DNA of 64,000 nucleotides, taken from NCBI RefSeq assembly GCF_015024225.1, contig NZ_JACJGM010000030.1, positions 18,874-82,873 on the forward strand, given 5' to 3'. Positions 1-7,586 of the stretch are shown here, piece after piece. Numbering within the stretch: the stretch's first letter is position 1; each line of letters begins with the position of its first letter. The notes beneath the pieces are model-generated. The model ran no database searches, was not told where the DNA came from, and was given only the letters and a program-made list of their open reading frames with translations. Source of the DNA: Nocardioides lijunqiniae. Its GTDB lineage: Bacteria; Actinomycetota; Actinomycetes; Propionibacteriales; Nocardioidaceae. The position numbers and the translations under genes were made by a program.

Positions 1-148
1 GGGTGGTGCGGGCCATGCGCGACCCGGCCTGCGCGCGCGGCTCGATCTGGGTGCGGCGGGCCGAGATGATCGCGAACTCGGCGCCGACGAAGAAGGCGTT
101 GAGCACGAGCAGCAGGACGGCGACCAGCAGGGCCGCGGTGTCGCTCAC
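1..148 (-). CDS. CNNM/HlyC-CorC family transporter, 5' part only
   Basis: N-terminal 49 codons of a gene that runs off the left edge. Reading leftward from GTG at 148, the product begins V-S-D-T-A-A-L-L and forms one hydrophobic helix, then N-A-F-F-V-G-A-E-F-A-I-I-S-A-R-R. The AEFA(I/F) pattern is the start of the DUF21 (CNNM) membrane domain and also occurs in the upstream gene. The start GTG overlaps the stop of that gene (GTGA), so the two paralogues are probably co-translated. Tandem CNNM/CBS pairs are common in actinobacteria and are linked to Mg2+/Co2+ efflux or membrane integrity. The function is inferred from family only. Confidence 0.8.
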   Translation of the reverse strand, partial: MSDTAALLVAVLLLVLNAFFVGAEFAIISARRTQIEPRAQAGSRMARTT

Positions 149-1494
149 GACTCCTCCCCCTCTCCCTCGAGCAGGCGCAGGCCGACGCGGTCGATGCGCA
201 GCCCGTCCATGTGCTCCACGGTCAGGATGGCGAGCTGCTCGCGCGGCTCGTCGGGGTCGCTCAGGTCGGGCACCGGCACCTCGGCGATGTCGCCGGTCTC
301 GGGCACCCGGCCCACCACCTTGAGCACCAGTCCGGCGATCGTGTCGTAGTCCTCGTCCTCGGGCAGGGCGATCGACGTCAGGTCCTCGACCTCGTCGGGG
401 CGCAGGAGCCCCGACAGCGACCAGCTGCCGTCGCGACGCTGGCGCGCGCGGGCGCCGAGGCGGTCGTGCTCGTCGGCGATGTCGCCGACGATCTCCTCGA
501 CGACGTCCTCGAGGGTCACGATGCCGGCGTGGCCGCCGTACTCGTCGAGCACCACGGCCATCTGGAAGCCGTCCTCGCGCAGCAGCGCCAGCAGCGGGTC
601 GAGGCGCAGCGAGTCGGGCACGACGATCGGCTTGGCCATGAGGTGCTTGACCTTGGTGGTCGAGCGCTCGTGCAGCGGCAGCGCGACGGCGTTCTTGACG
701 TGCACCGTGCCGACCACGACGTCCTCGTGGTCGAGCACCGGGAAGCGGCTGTGCCCGGTCTGACGGGTCAGCTCGATCACGGCGCTGGCGCGGTCGTTGG
801 CCTCGAGCGAGCGGGTGCGCACCCGCGGGGTCATGATCTCGCCGGCGCTGCGGGTGCCGAAGGACACCGAGCGCTCCATCAGCTCGGCGGTGTCGGCGTC
901 GAGGGTGCCGATGTCGGCGGAGCGCTGGATCAGCGAGGCCAGCTCGGTGGAGCTGCGCGCCGAGCGCAGCTCCTCCTGCGGCTCCATGCCCAGGCGGCGC
1001 ACGACGGCGTTGGCCGAGCCGTTGAGGAACTTGATCGGGTAGTGGTTGACCGCGGTCCACCACCGCATCGGCAGCTGCGTGGCCCGGGCGGTGGCCAGGG
1101 GCAGCGCGATGGCGAGGTTCTTGGGGACCAGCTCGCCGAAGATCATGGTCAGCACGGTGCCGACGACCAGGCCGATGCCGATCGCGAGCGGACGCACCAC
1201 GCCCTCGGGGATCCCGAGCGCGGCGAGCGGGTCGTCGATCAGCTCGGCGATGGCCGGCTCCGCGAGGAAGCCGACGCCGAGGTTGGTCACGGTGATGCCG
1301 ACCTGCGCGCCCGAGAGCTGCGTCGAGAGCGACCGCAGCCCGGCGAGCAGGCCTTGCGCGGAGGCGTCGCCCTCGGCGGCGAGGCGCTCGACCTGGCCGC
1401 GGTCGACGGTGACGAACGCGAACTCGGCCGCCACGAAGATGCCGCACATCGCGATCAGCAGCAGCGCCGCGAGGAGCAGGAGGAGGGGGGTCAC
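145..1494 (-). CDS. CNNM/CBS-domain transporter (hemolysin C/CorC family)
   Basis: 449-aa membrane protein with a GTG start. Residues 1-200 form the DUF21/CNNM transmembrane domain, starting with a poly-Leu helix and a V-A-A-E-F-A-F-V motif. About 205-330 is a CBS pair (I-M-T-P-R-V-R-T, then S-R-F-P-V-L-D). About 345-430 is a CorC_HlyC domain with D-E-Y-G-G-H-A-G-I-V-T and E-E-I-V-G-D-I at the junction. Length and domain order are complete for the family. It is the first gene of a two-gene unit with the truncated paralogue at the left edge. The likely role is divalent-cation (Mg2+/Co2+) efflux; the substrate cannot be read from sequence. A 7-bp hairpin (GCTCTCC/GGAGAGC, about 1499-1518) sits just before the start. 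Confidence 0.88.
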   Translation of the reverse strand: MTPLLLLLAALLLIAMCGIFVAAEFAFVTVDRGQVERLAAEGDASAQGLLAGLRSLSTQLSGAQVGITVTNLGVGFLAEPAIAELIDDPLAALGIPEGVVRPLAIGIGLVVGTVLTMIFGELVPKNLAIALPLATARATQLPMRWWTAVNHYPIKFLNGSANAVVRRLGMEPQEELRSARSSTELASLIQRSADIGTLDADTAELMERSVSFGTRSAGEIMTPRVRTRSLEANDRASAVIELTRQTGHSRFPVLDHEDVVVGTVHVKNAVALPLHERSTTKVKHLMAKPIVVPDSLRLDPLLALLREDGFQMAVVLDEYGGHAGIVTLEDVVEEIVGDIADEHDRLGARARQRRDGSWSLSGLLRPDEVEDLTSIALPEDEDYDTIAGLVLKVVGRVPETGDIAEVPVPDLSDPDEPREQLAILTVEHMDGLRIDRVGLRLLEGEGEES

Positions 1495-1733
1495 GGGCGC
1501 TCTCCTCGGGGGGAGAGCGGGCTACTTTGAGAGCCGTCCATGGCGGGTGCTGGCGGTCCTTACGGGTCGGGTGCCGGTGAGCCGACAATCCTAGACGCAC
1601 GGGCCGACGGGACCGCGATCGGCGGCCGAGGGTCCCTGCCGGAGACTCGTGCGTCTCTCCGGCCCCACGGACCCCGCGGACGTCGTACCCTGGGGCGTCC
1701 CGATCCTCGGTCAGGGAACCCCACGGAGCCACG

Positions 1734-3305
1734 ATGAGCACCTCTCCCCCCACGCCCACGCGGCGCGCACTCCTCGGCGGAGCCGGCGCGGCCGGGCTCG
1801 CGGGCGTGGCCGGCGTGACCGGTGCCGCCCCGGCGCACGCCGGCCCCTGGACGCCGGCGCGCTACCGCGGGGCGCGGCTGCTCTCCCCCGCCGACCGCCA
1901 CCTGGTCGGCCGGTTCTCCTACGGCGTCACGCCGGCGCTCACCGCGACCGTCCACCGCCAGCGCGGCGGCGCGCGGTGGTTCGAGCGGCAGCTCGCGCCC
2001 GAGCGCATCGCCGACGGGTCGGCCGGGCTGCGCACGTGGTGGTCGGGCCTCAACCGGCCGGCACAGGAGCTGTGGACCCGGCAGGTCGACGACGTCGAGG
2101 GCGGCTGGGAGGTGATGGCCGACTACCAGCGCTACGTCCTGCTGCGCCGGATGCACAGCTCGCGGCAGGTGCTGGAGGTGATGACGGAGTTCTGGGAGAA
2201 CCACCTGCACGTCCCGGTCAACGGCGACGCGCAGTTCACGCACCGGGTCTCCTACGGCGACACCGTGCGCCGCCACGCGCTCGGCACCTTCGAGCAGCTG
2301 CTCCACGAGAGCATCACCCACCCCGCGATGCTCGTCTACCTCAACCAGGCCGTGTCGACGAAGCGCCGACCCAACGAGAACCTCGGCCGCGAGCTGCTCG
2401 AACTGCACACCGTCGGCCGCGGCGCCTTCACCGAGGACGACGTGAAGGCCTCCGCGCGCATCCTCACGGGGTGGATGGTCGACCTGTGGCGCACCTGGGC
2501 GCCGTCGTACCGACCCGAGAACCACTGGACCGGGCCGGTGCGGGTGCTGGGGTTCAGCGACCCCAACGCCGCCGCCGACGGGCGCGAGCTCACGCGCCGC
2601 TACCTGCGCTACCTCGCCCACCACCCGGCCACCGCCCAGCGGATCGCCCGCAAGCTGGCCACCAAGTTCGTGCGCGACGACCCGCCCCAGGCGCTCGTCG
2701 ACCACCTCGCCCGCGTCTACCTCGCGAACGGCACCGCCATCAAGCCGGTCCTGCGAGCGCTGGTGGCCCACCCGACGTTCCGCGCGTCAGCGGGGCTCAA
2801 GGTCAAGGACCCCGGCGAGGACGTCGTGTCCACCTACCGAGCCCTGCGCGTGGCCGTCGCCCGGCCGACCGGCGCCAGGGCCGAGCAGTACGCCGCCAAC
2901 GCCATGCTCTGGCAGGCCTCCGCCCTGGGCGCGCTGCCGCTCGCCTGGCCCCGCCCCGACGGGCAGCCGGCCGACAACGACTCCTGGTCCTCACCCGCCC
3001 GGATGATCGCGTCGCTGGAGCTGCACTACACGCTGAGCGGCGGGTGGTGGCCCAAGACGGGCGCGACCTACCGGCGCCCGGCGCAGTGGCTGCCGCGCCG
3101 GCGGGTCCGCTTCGACTTCCTGGTCGACCACCTCGCCCAGCAGCTGCTCGGGCGACGCTCCGACGCGCTGCTGCTCAAGGCGTGCTGCGAGGCCGTCGGC
3201 CTGTCGCGCCGCGAGGTCATCACCGCGCGGCACGGGCTGGTCCGGTGGAACATGCCGCGGCTGCTGACCACGCTGCTCGACTCCCCCCACCACCTCACGA
3301 AGTGA
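1734..3305 (+). CDS. Tat-exported DUF1800 family protein
   Basis: 523 aa. The N-terminus has a twin-arginine signal (T-R-R-A-L-L-G-G, an Ala/Gly/Val-rich stretch, then A-H-A-G). The body fits the DUF1800 family: F-S-Y-G-V-T, then F-W-E-N-H-L-H-V, N-E-N-L-G-R-E-L-L-E-L-H-T-V-G, and a late A-x-K-L-A-x-K-F-V. Start ATG 1734 follows GGAGCC and is the one that gives an intact Tat signal. The stop is 7 bp before the DUF1501 gene. DUF1800 and DUF1501 genes are usually paired, and both products are exported folded; the biochemical role is unknown. The 239 bp upstream of this gene hold no other gene. Confidence 0.88.
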   Translation: MSTSPPTPTRRALLGGAGAAGLAGVAGVTGAAPAHAGPWTPARYRGARLLSPADRHLVGRFSYGVTPALTATVHRQRGGARWFERQLAPERIADGSAGLRTWWSGLNRPAQELWTRQVDDVEGGWEVMADYQRYVLLRRMHSSRQVLEVMTEFWENHLHVPVNGDAQFTHRVSYGDTVRRHALGTFEQLLHESITHPAMLVYLNQAVSTKRRPNENLGRELLELHTVGRGAFTEDDVKASARILTGWMVDLWRTWAPSYRPENHWTGPVRVLGFSDPNAAADGRELTRRYLRYLAHHPATAQRIARKLATKFVRDDPPQALVDHLARVYLANGTAIKPVLRALVAHPTFRASAGLKVKDPGEDVVSTYRALRVAVARPTGARAEQYAANAMLWQASALGALPLAWPRPDGQPADNDSWSSPARMIASLELHYTLSGGWWPKTGATYRRPAQWLPRRRVRFDFLVDHLAQQLLGRRSDALLLKACCEAVGLSRREVITARHGLVRWNMPRLLTTLLDSPHHLTK

Positions 3306-3312
3306 CGGCCCG

Positions 3313-4563
3313 ATGACCCTGCCCACCGAGACCGACTGCTGCGACGAGTTCCGCGCGATCTCGCGGCGTGGGCTGCTCACCGGCGCCGTCGCGCTGGCCG
3401 GCGCCACGACCGCCGTCGGGTCGGCGGTCGTGACCGCCGCACCCGCCTCCGCCGCCTCCGCGTCCTCCGTGCTGGTGGTGCTCTCCCTGCGCGGGGCCGC
3501 CGACGGCCTGTCGCTGGTCGTGCCGCACGGCGACCCGGTCTACTACCAGGCCCGCCCGCGGCTCGCGATCCCGAAGGGCCAGCTGCTCGCGCCCGACGCG
3601 ATGTTCGGCCTGCACCCCAAGCTGGCCCCGCTCCTGCCGCTGTGGACCTCCGGACGCCTCTCCGCCGTGCACGCCACCGGGCTGCCCGCGCCCAACCGCT
3701 CGCACTTCGCCGCGATGGAGGAGGTCGAGGACGCCGACCCCGGCTCGGCCAAGCGGCGCGGCTGGCTCAACCGGCTGGTCGGCGCCCGACCCGGGTCCTC
3801 GCCGCTGCAGGGCTTCAGCGTCGGCACCGGCGTCGTGCCGGGGTCGCTGTTCGGCAGCGAGCCGGTGATGTCGGCGGAGTCCGTCCAGGACATGACCATC
3901 CCCGGCGACGACAAGTGGGTCGTGCGCGACGGGCGCAAGCGCTCGCTGCACACGATGTGGGACGGCAACCGCACGCCTCTCGGCACGGCCATGCGCTCGA
4001 CGTTCGGCGCGCTCGGCGCCTTCCAGCCGGTCCTGCGGGCGGCCGACCACAGCGCGTCGTACCCGTCGAGCGACCTCGGCAGGGCACTCGCCTCGGTCGC
4101 GCGGATCATCCGCGGCGACGTCGGGGTCGAGGTGCTCACCGTCGACCAGGGCGACTGGGACATGCACAGCGACCTCGGCACGCTCGACTGGGGCCGGATG
4201 ATCAGGAACACCGACGACCTCGCCCGCTCCATGGCGGCGTTCCTGGCCGACCTCGGCACCCAGGCCGGCAAGGTCACGCTGGTGGTGCTCAGCGAGTTCG
4301 GGCGGCGCACCGTGGAGAACGACAACTACGGCCTGGACCACGGCTACGGCAACGTGATGCTCGTGGCCGGCGCCGGGGTCAAGGGCGGCAAGGTCTACGG
4401 CACCTGGCCGGGCCTCACCCTCGCCGACGACGCCGACCTGCGCGTCACCACCGACTACCGCAGCGTGCTCTCCGAGGTCGTCTCGGCCCGCTTCCGCGCC
4501 TCGACCGCTACGGTCTTCCCGGGCTTCACCCCGTCGCCCGTCGGTCTCATGTCCTCGACCTAG
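3313..4563 (+). CDS. Tat-exported DUF1501 family protein
   Basis: 416 aa. The Tat signal is near residues 17-45 (S-R-R-G-L-L-T-G, a hydrophobic core, A-P-A-S-A cleavage region). The mature part matches DUF1501, an alkaline-phosphatase/sulfatase-like fold: L-V-V-L-S-L-R-G-A-A-D-G-L-S at the start, N-R-S-H-F-A-A-M-E, D-Q-G-D-W-D-M-H-S, and late L-S-E-F-G-R-R and D-H-G-Y-G-N motifs that match the metal-binding positions of that superfamily. It forms a two-gene unit with the DUF1800 gene and is probably secreted with it. Substrate unknown. Confidence 0.88.
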   Translation: MTLPTETDCCDEFRAISRRGLLTGAVALAGATTAVGSAVVTAAPASAASASSVLVVLSLRGAADGLSLVVPHGDPVYYQARPRLAIPKGQLLAPDAMFGLHPKLAPLLPLWTSGRLSAVHATGLPAPNRSHFAAMEEVEDADPGSAKRRGWLNRLVGARPGSSPLQGFSVGTGVVPGSLFGSEPVMSAESVQDMTIPGDDKWVVRDGRKRSLHTMWDGNRTPLGTAMRSTFGALGAFQPVLRAADHSASYPSSDLGRALASVARIIRGDVGVEVLTVDQGDWDMHSDLGTLDWGRMIRNTDDLARSMAAFLADLGTQAGKVTLVVLSEFGRRTVENDNYGLDHGYGNVMLVAGAGVKGGKVYGTWPGLTLADDADLRVTTDYRSVLSEVVSARFRASTATVFPGFTPSPVGLMSST

Positions 4564-4573
4564 GAGCTCCGCC

Positions 4574-5629
4574 GTGGCCGTACGCGTCGTCCAGTGGGCC
4601 ACCGGCGGCGTCGGCCGCGCCGCGATCGAGGGCGTGCTGCGCCACCCGGAGCTCGAGCTCGTCGGCTGCTACGTGCACTCCGAGGACAAGCACGGCGTCG
4701 ACGTCGGCACGATCATCGGCGCGGAGCCGCTGGGGGTGGCGGCCACCACGGACGTCGACGAGATCCTCGCGCTGGACGCCGACTGCGTCATCTACACCCC
4801 GCTCGTGGGCGTCGCCGACGAGGTGACGGCGCTGCTGCGCTCGGGCAAGAACGTCGTGACGCCGGTGGGGTGGATCTACCCCGGCGAGCGGCAGCGGGCG
4901 GTCCTCGAGGAGGCGTGCCGGGCCGGCGGCGTCAGCGTGCACGGGACCGGGGTCAACCCCGGCGGCGTGCCCGACCTGCACCCGCTGATGTTCTCGTCGC
5001 TGTCGTCGGCGGTGACCTACGTGCGCGGCGAGGAGTACTCCGACATCCGCACCTACAACGCGCCCGACGTCGTGCGTCACGTCATGTGCTTCGGCGGCAC
5101 CCCCGAGGAGGCGCGCTCCGGGCCGATGCTCGAGCTGCTCTCGGCGGGCTTCGTGCGCTCGGTGCGGATGTGCCTCGACGTGCTCGGCTTCTCCCCCGAC
5201 GCCGAGGTGCGCTCCACCCTCGACCTCGCGGTCGCGACCGCGCCCATCGACTCACCGATCGGCGTGATCGAGCCCGGGCGGGTGGCCGGCCAGCGCTTCG
5301 TGTGGGAGGCGGTCGTGCGCGACCAGGTGGTGGTGCGGGTGGCGGTCAACTGGCTCATGGGCGAGGAGCACCTCGACCCGGCCTGGGACTTCGGCCCGGA
5401 GGGAGAGCGCTTCGAGGTCGAGGTGAAGGGCGATCCCGACACCTTCGTGACGATCAAGGGCTGGCAGCCCGACACCGTGGCGGAGGGCCTCGTGCGCAAC
5501 CCGGGGATCGTCGTCACCGCGATGCACTGCGTCAACTCGGTCCCCTACGTCGTCGCCGCACCGCCCGGCGTCCGCACCTACGTCGACCTGCCGCTCGTCG
5601 CCGGGCGCGCGCACCCCGACCTGGCGTAG
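4574..5629 (+). CDS. Dihydrodipicolinate reductase-like NAD(P)H dehydrogenase
   Basis: 351 aa. GTG start 10 bp after the previous stop, with GGAG upstream. An N-terminal Rossmann fold (V-V-Q-W-A-T-G-G-V-G-R-A-A-I) matches the DapB-N-like family of actinobacterial proteins often labelled NAD(P)H-dependent amine dehydrogenase or 2,4-diaminopentanoate dehydrogenase-like. The middle has V-H-G-T-G-V-N-P-G. It is not lysine-pathway DapB: the protein is longer and lacks the DapB C-terminal signature. In mycobacteria and nocardioforms such genes often lie near steroid or lipid catabolism, and a KstR-type site lies 0.55 kb downstream. Substrate unknown. Confidence 0.75.
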   Translation: MAVRVVQWATGGVGRAAIEGVLRHPELELVGCYVHSEDKHGVDVGTIIGAEPLGVAATTDVDEILALDADCVIYTPLVGVADEVTALLRSGKNVVTPVGWIYPGERQRAVLEEACRAGGVSVHGTGVNPGGVPDLHPLMFSSLSSAVTYVRGEEYSDIRTYNAPDVVRHVMCFGGTPEEARSGPMLELLSAGFVRSVRMCLDVLGFSPDAEVRSTLDLAVATAPIDSPIGVIEPGRVAGQRFVWEAVVRDQVVVRVAVNWLMGEEHLDPAWDFGPEGERFEVEVKGDPDTFVTIKGWQPDTVAEGLVRNPGIVVTAMHCVNSVPYVVAAPPGVRTYVDLPLVAGRAHPDLA

Positions 5630-5632
5630 GCG

Positions 5633-6127
5633 TCAGCGCGGCTGGTACGCCGCCGCGCGGATCCGCTGGAAGTTGCGGCCACCCCGGCGGAAGGTGTGGG
5701 CCACGGCGGCCGGGAGCCGGTGCTCGTCCCAGGGGTCGGGGTCCCAGGCGCACGGGCGCACGTGCACCAGATCGAGCGCCGCGGCGGCCCCGCTGTCGTC
5801 GTAGGACCAGGGGCCGGTGAGCCAGCCGCGGTGGAACGGGCCGCCGGGGGTGCGGGTCCACACCTGCGCGCCGTCGGGCACGGCGGCGAAGCGCTCGAGC
5901 CGGCGGGCGACCCGGTCGCCGTGCAGCTCCTCGGTCGCGGCCAGGGCCTCGGCCAGGCTCCGGGGCCGGTCGTGGAGCAGGCCGCCGACGCCGCACAGCC
6001 CCCGGGACAGCGCCCGCTCGACCGCCGCGTCGTGGTCGACGTCGTCGCGCCGTGAGCGCAGCGGCGCGCGGTACACACCGGGCACATCACGGGGCACATC
6101 ACGGGGCACATCACGGGGCACGTCCAT
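5633..6127 (-). CDS. Hypothetical protein with 12-bp repeat at its 5' end
   Basis: Up to 164 aa, not assigned to a family. The C-terminal two-thirds look like a real protein: conserved-looking W-T-R-T-P-G-G-P-F-H-R-G-W-L-T-G-P-W-S-Y and L-V-H-V-R-P-C-A-W-D-P-D-P-W-D. The first about 15 residues are D-V-P-R repeated four times, encoded by a 12-bp tandem repeat. Each repeat unit carries an in-frame GTG, so the true start could be at 6127 or at any of several GTGs downstream. The stop is 3 bp from the convergent dehydrogenase stop. It is divergent from the ketosteroid-isomerase operon and shares its 70-bp promoter region, which contains a KstR-type palindrome. Confidence 0.6.
   Translation of the reverse strand: MDVPRDVPRDVPRDVPGVYRAPLRSRRDDVDHDAAVERALSRGLCGVGGLLHDRPRSLAEALAATEELHGDRVARRLERFAAVPDGAQVWTRTPGGPFHRGWLTGPWSYDDSGAAAALDLVHVRPCAWDPDPWDEHRLPAAVAHTFRRGGRNFQRIRAAAYQPR
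6080..6127. repeat. 12-bp tandem repeat, 3 perfect units plus one partial
   Basis: Unit GGGCACATCACG repeats at 6080, 6092 and 6104, with a diverged fourth (GGGCACGTCCAT) at 6116. On the minus strand it encodes D-V-P-R repeats at the beginning of the hypothetical gene. Copy change would keep frame because the unit is a multiple of three. Confidence 0.95.
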
Positions 6128-6175
6128 GGCGCCGACCCTAGGGCGCGCGGGCCGCGACGCGCGTCGGCCACGAAC

Positions 6176-6189
6176 TAGAACCTGTTATA
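6176..6189. promoter_or_regulatory. KstR-type operator palindrome
   Basis: TAGAACCTGTTATA matches every fixed position of the KstR consensus TnnAACnnGTTnnA. It lies 8 bp before the GTG of the ketosteroid-isomerase-like gene and 48 bp before the start of the divergent hypothetical gene. KstR is the TetR-family repressor of cholesterol catabolism in mycobacteria and rhodococci. No kstR gene is in this window, so the regulator is inferred. Confidence 0.7.
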
Positions 6190-6197
6190 AAAGACCC

Positions 6198-6575
6198 GTG
6201 GTCGCCTCCAACGAAGACATCCGCTCGACGGTCCGCCAGTACCTCGACCTGGTCGCCACCGGCACCGCGGTGGAGATCGTGGCGCTGTTCGCCGAGGACG
6301 CGACCCTCGAGGACCCGGTCGGCAGCGACGTGCTCCGCGGGACCGAGGCGCTGCGCGGCTTCTACGCCGGCCTCGAGGGCCTGACGATCACCACGAGCCT
6401 GGTCACGCTGCGCGCGTGCGCCGGCCAGGCGGCGTTCCACTTCGAGATCGTCACCGAGGCCGGCGGGATGGAGTACCGGATGGCGCCCCTGGAGGTCATG
6501 ACCTTCGACGACGCTGGCAAGATCCTCAGCATGCGCGCCTTCTGGTCCGACGAGGACCTCGTCGTCGAGACGTGA
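6198..6575 (+). CDS. ksi: Ketosteroid delta-isomerase-like protein (SnoaL/NTF2 fold)
   Basis: 125 aa, GTG start. It fits the small NTF2-like ketosteroid isomerase family along its full length: R-Q-Y-L-D-L-V near the N-terminus (Tyr in the position of the KSI catalytic Tyr), F-A-E-D-A-T-L-E-D-P-V-G-S (Asp in the position of the catalytic base), and V-M-T-F-D-D-A-G-K-I-L-S-M-R-A-F-W-S near the end. The oxyanion-hole Asp of bacterial KSI seems replaced (M-A-P-L-E-V-M context), so activity or substrate may differ. KSI moves the double bond of 3-oxo-delta5-steroids to delta4. The KstR-type palindrome directly upstream supports a steroid role. The stop overlaps the next gene (GTGA). Confidence 0.78.
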   Translation: MVASNEDIRSTVRQYLDLVATGTAVEIVALFAEDATLEDPVGSDVLRGTEALRGFYAGLEGLTITTSLVTLRACAGQAAFHFEIVTEAGGMEYRMAPLEVMTFDDAGKILSMRAFWSDEDLVVET

Positions 6576-7276
6576 GCTCCCACGACGTACGACCCCTCAC
6601 CCAGGACGACCTCGACTGGGCGGTCGAGCGCACCCGGGTGCGCCGGGAGCGGCTCGCGCCGCACGCCCCGCGCTTCTGGCGACCGGCCGCCGACGCGGTC
6701 GACCGGCACCGCGCCTTCCTCTCGCACCTCATCGACGACTCCGCCACGCTGAGCCTGCGCAGCGAGCACGGCTACCTCGTGGCGATGCACCCCGGCGCCT
6801 ACCTGCTGGTCGATGACATGGTCGTCGAGCCCGCGGAGCACTGGGCCACCGAGGGCGTCGCGCTGCTGAGCCGGGCCACCGAGCTGTCGCCGGTGCGGTT
6901 CGTGGTGCCGGCGTGGGAGACCGAGCGTCTCGACGCCGCGCTCGACCTCGGCCTGGAGGCGGCGGAGATCTGGTGGCACCGCGACCTGGAGCCGGGCACG
7001 GGACTCAACGTGGTCTCCGAGGAGCACCGCCTCAGCGTCGAGGGCGCCGAGGCACAGCTGGTGCCCTCGCCCCCGGTCTACGACCCGGGCGGGCCGGTGC
7101 TGCTGGTGACGTCGCTGGAGTCCGTGGACGGCCTGCGCACGGCCGAGCAGTCGGCGGCCCGTCGCGGCGCGCGCGTCTCGGTGGTCACGCAGAGGCCCGC
7201 CGACCAGGCGCTGGCCGAGCTGCTCACGGCGGCCGGCTACACGCTGACGACGTACTTCTTCGCGACTCCCGGCTAG
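6572..7276 (+). CDS. Hypothetical protein, possibly GNAT-like
   Basis: 234 aa. GTG start overlaps the previous stop by 4 bp, so it is probably translationally coupled to the isomerase and under the same KstR-type control. No sure family. The arrangement (W-A-T-E-G-V-A-L-L, R-F-V-V-P-A-W-E-T-E-R-L-D-A-A-L-D-L-G-L, then a C-terminal R-A-L-A-E-L-L-T-A-A-G-Y-T-L-T-T-Y-F-F pattern) resembles acetyltransferase folds, where a helix precedes an end strand. No acetyl-CoA loop (R/Q-x-x-G-x-G/A) is obvious. The stop overlaps the convergent small gene. Confidence 0.6.
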   Translation: MSSHDVRPLTQDDLDWAVERTRVRRERLAPHAPRFWRPAADAVDRHRAFLSHLIDDSATLSLRSEHGYLVAMHPGAYLLVDDMVVEPAEHWATEGVALLSRATELSPVRFVVPAWETERLDAALDLGLEAAEIWWHRDLEPGTGLNVVSEEHRLSVEGAEAQLVPSPPVYDPGGPVLLVTSLESVDGLRTAEQSAARRGARVSVVTQRPADQALAELLTAAGYTLTTYFFATPG

Positions 7277-7539
7277 GAGTCCTGCTCCGACCGCCCCGAC
7301 TGCCCCGACTGCTCAGCCTCGGCGGCCGCCGCGGCCTGGTGGCCCGGGGTGGCCTCCGGCTCGTCGGGGGTCTGCACCGAGTCGTGACGGGTCTCCTCGG
7401 GCGCGTTGGTGCGCTCGTCGGACTCGGCGAGGATCGCCTCGGCCTGCGCGTGCGGGTCGTCGCTTCCGGCGTCCAGCTCCTCGGGGAGCAGCTCGGCGCG
7501 GGTGTCGATGCGGGACTCGTCGGCGGCGGACTCACTCAT
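7273..7539 (-). CDS. Small acidic conserved hypothetical protein
   Basis: 88 aa, rich in Glu, Ala, Asp and Ser, with no hydrophobic segment. The segment R-A-E-L-L-P-E-E-L-D-A-G-S-D-D-P, followed by A-Q-A-E-A-I-L-A-E-S-D-E-R-T, resembles a conserved actinobacterial motif of unknown function. The tail is Ala/Glu/Gln/Ser low complexity and probably disordered. Its stop overlaps the convergent upstream gene by 4 bp. Confidence 0.7.
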   Translation of the reverse strand: MSESAADESRIDTRAELLPEELDAGSDDPHAQAEAILAESDERTNAPEETRHDSVQTPDEPEATPGHQAAAAAEAEQSGQSGRSEQDS

Positions 7540-7586
7540 GGGGCGAACCTACTCCCCGGGCCGCCGGCCGGTGCCGGGGCCCGGAG

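Noticed and set aside
1495..1733. Possible Mg2+ (M-box) riboswitch before the CNNM gene
   Set aside because: Only a 7-bp hairpin is visible near the start; no M-box core could be traced by eye.
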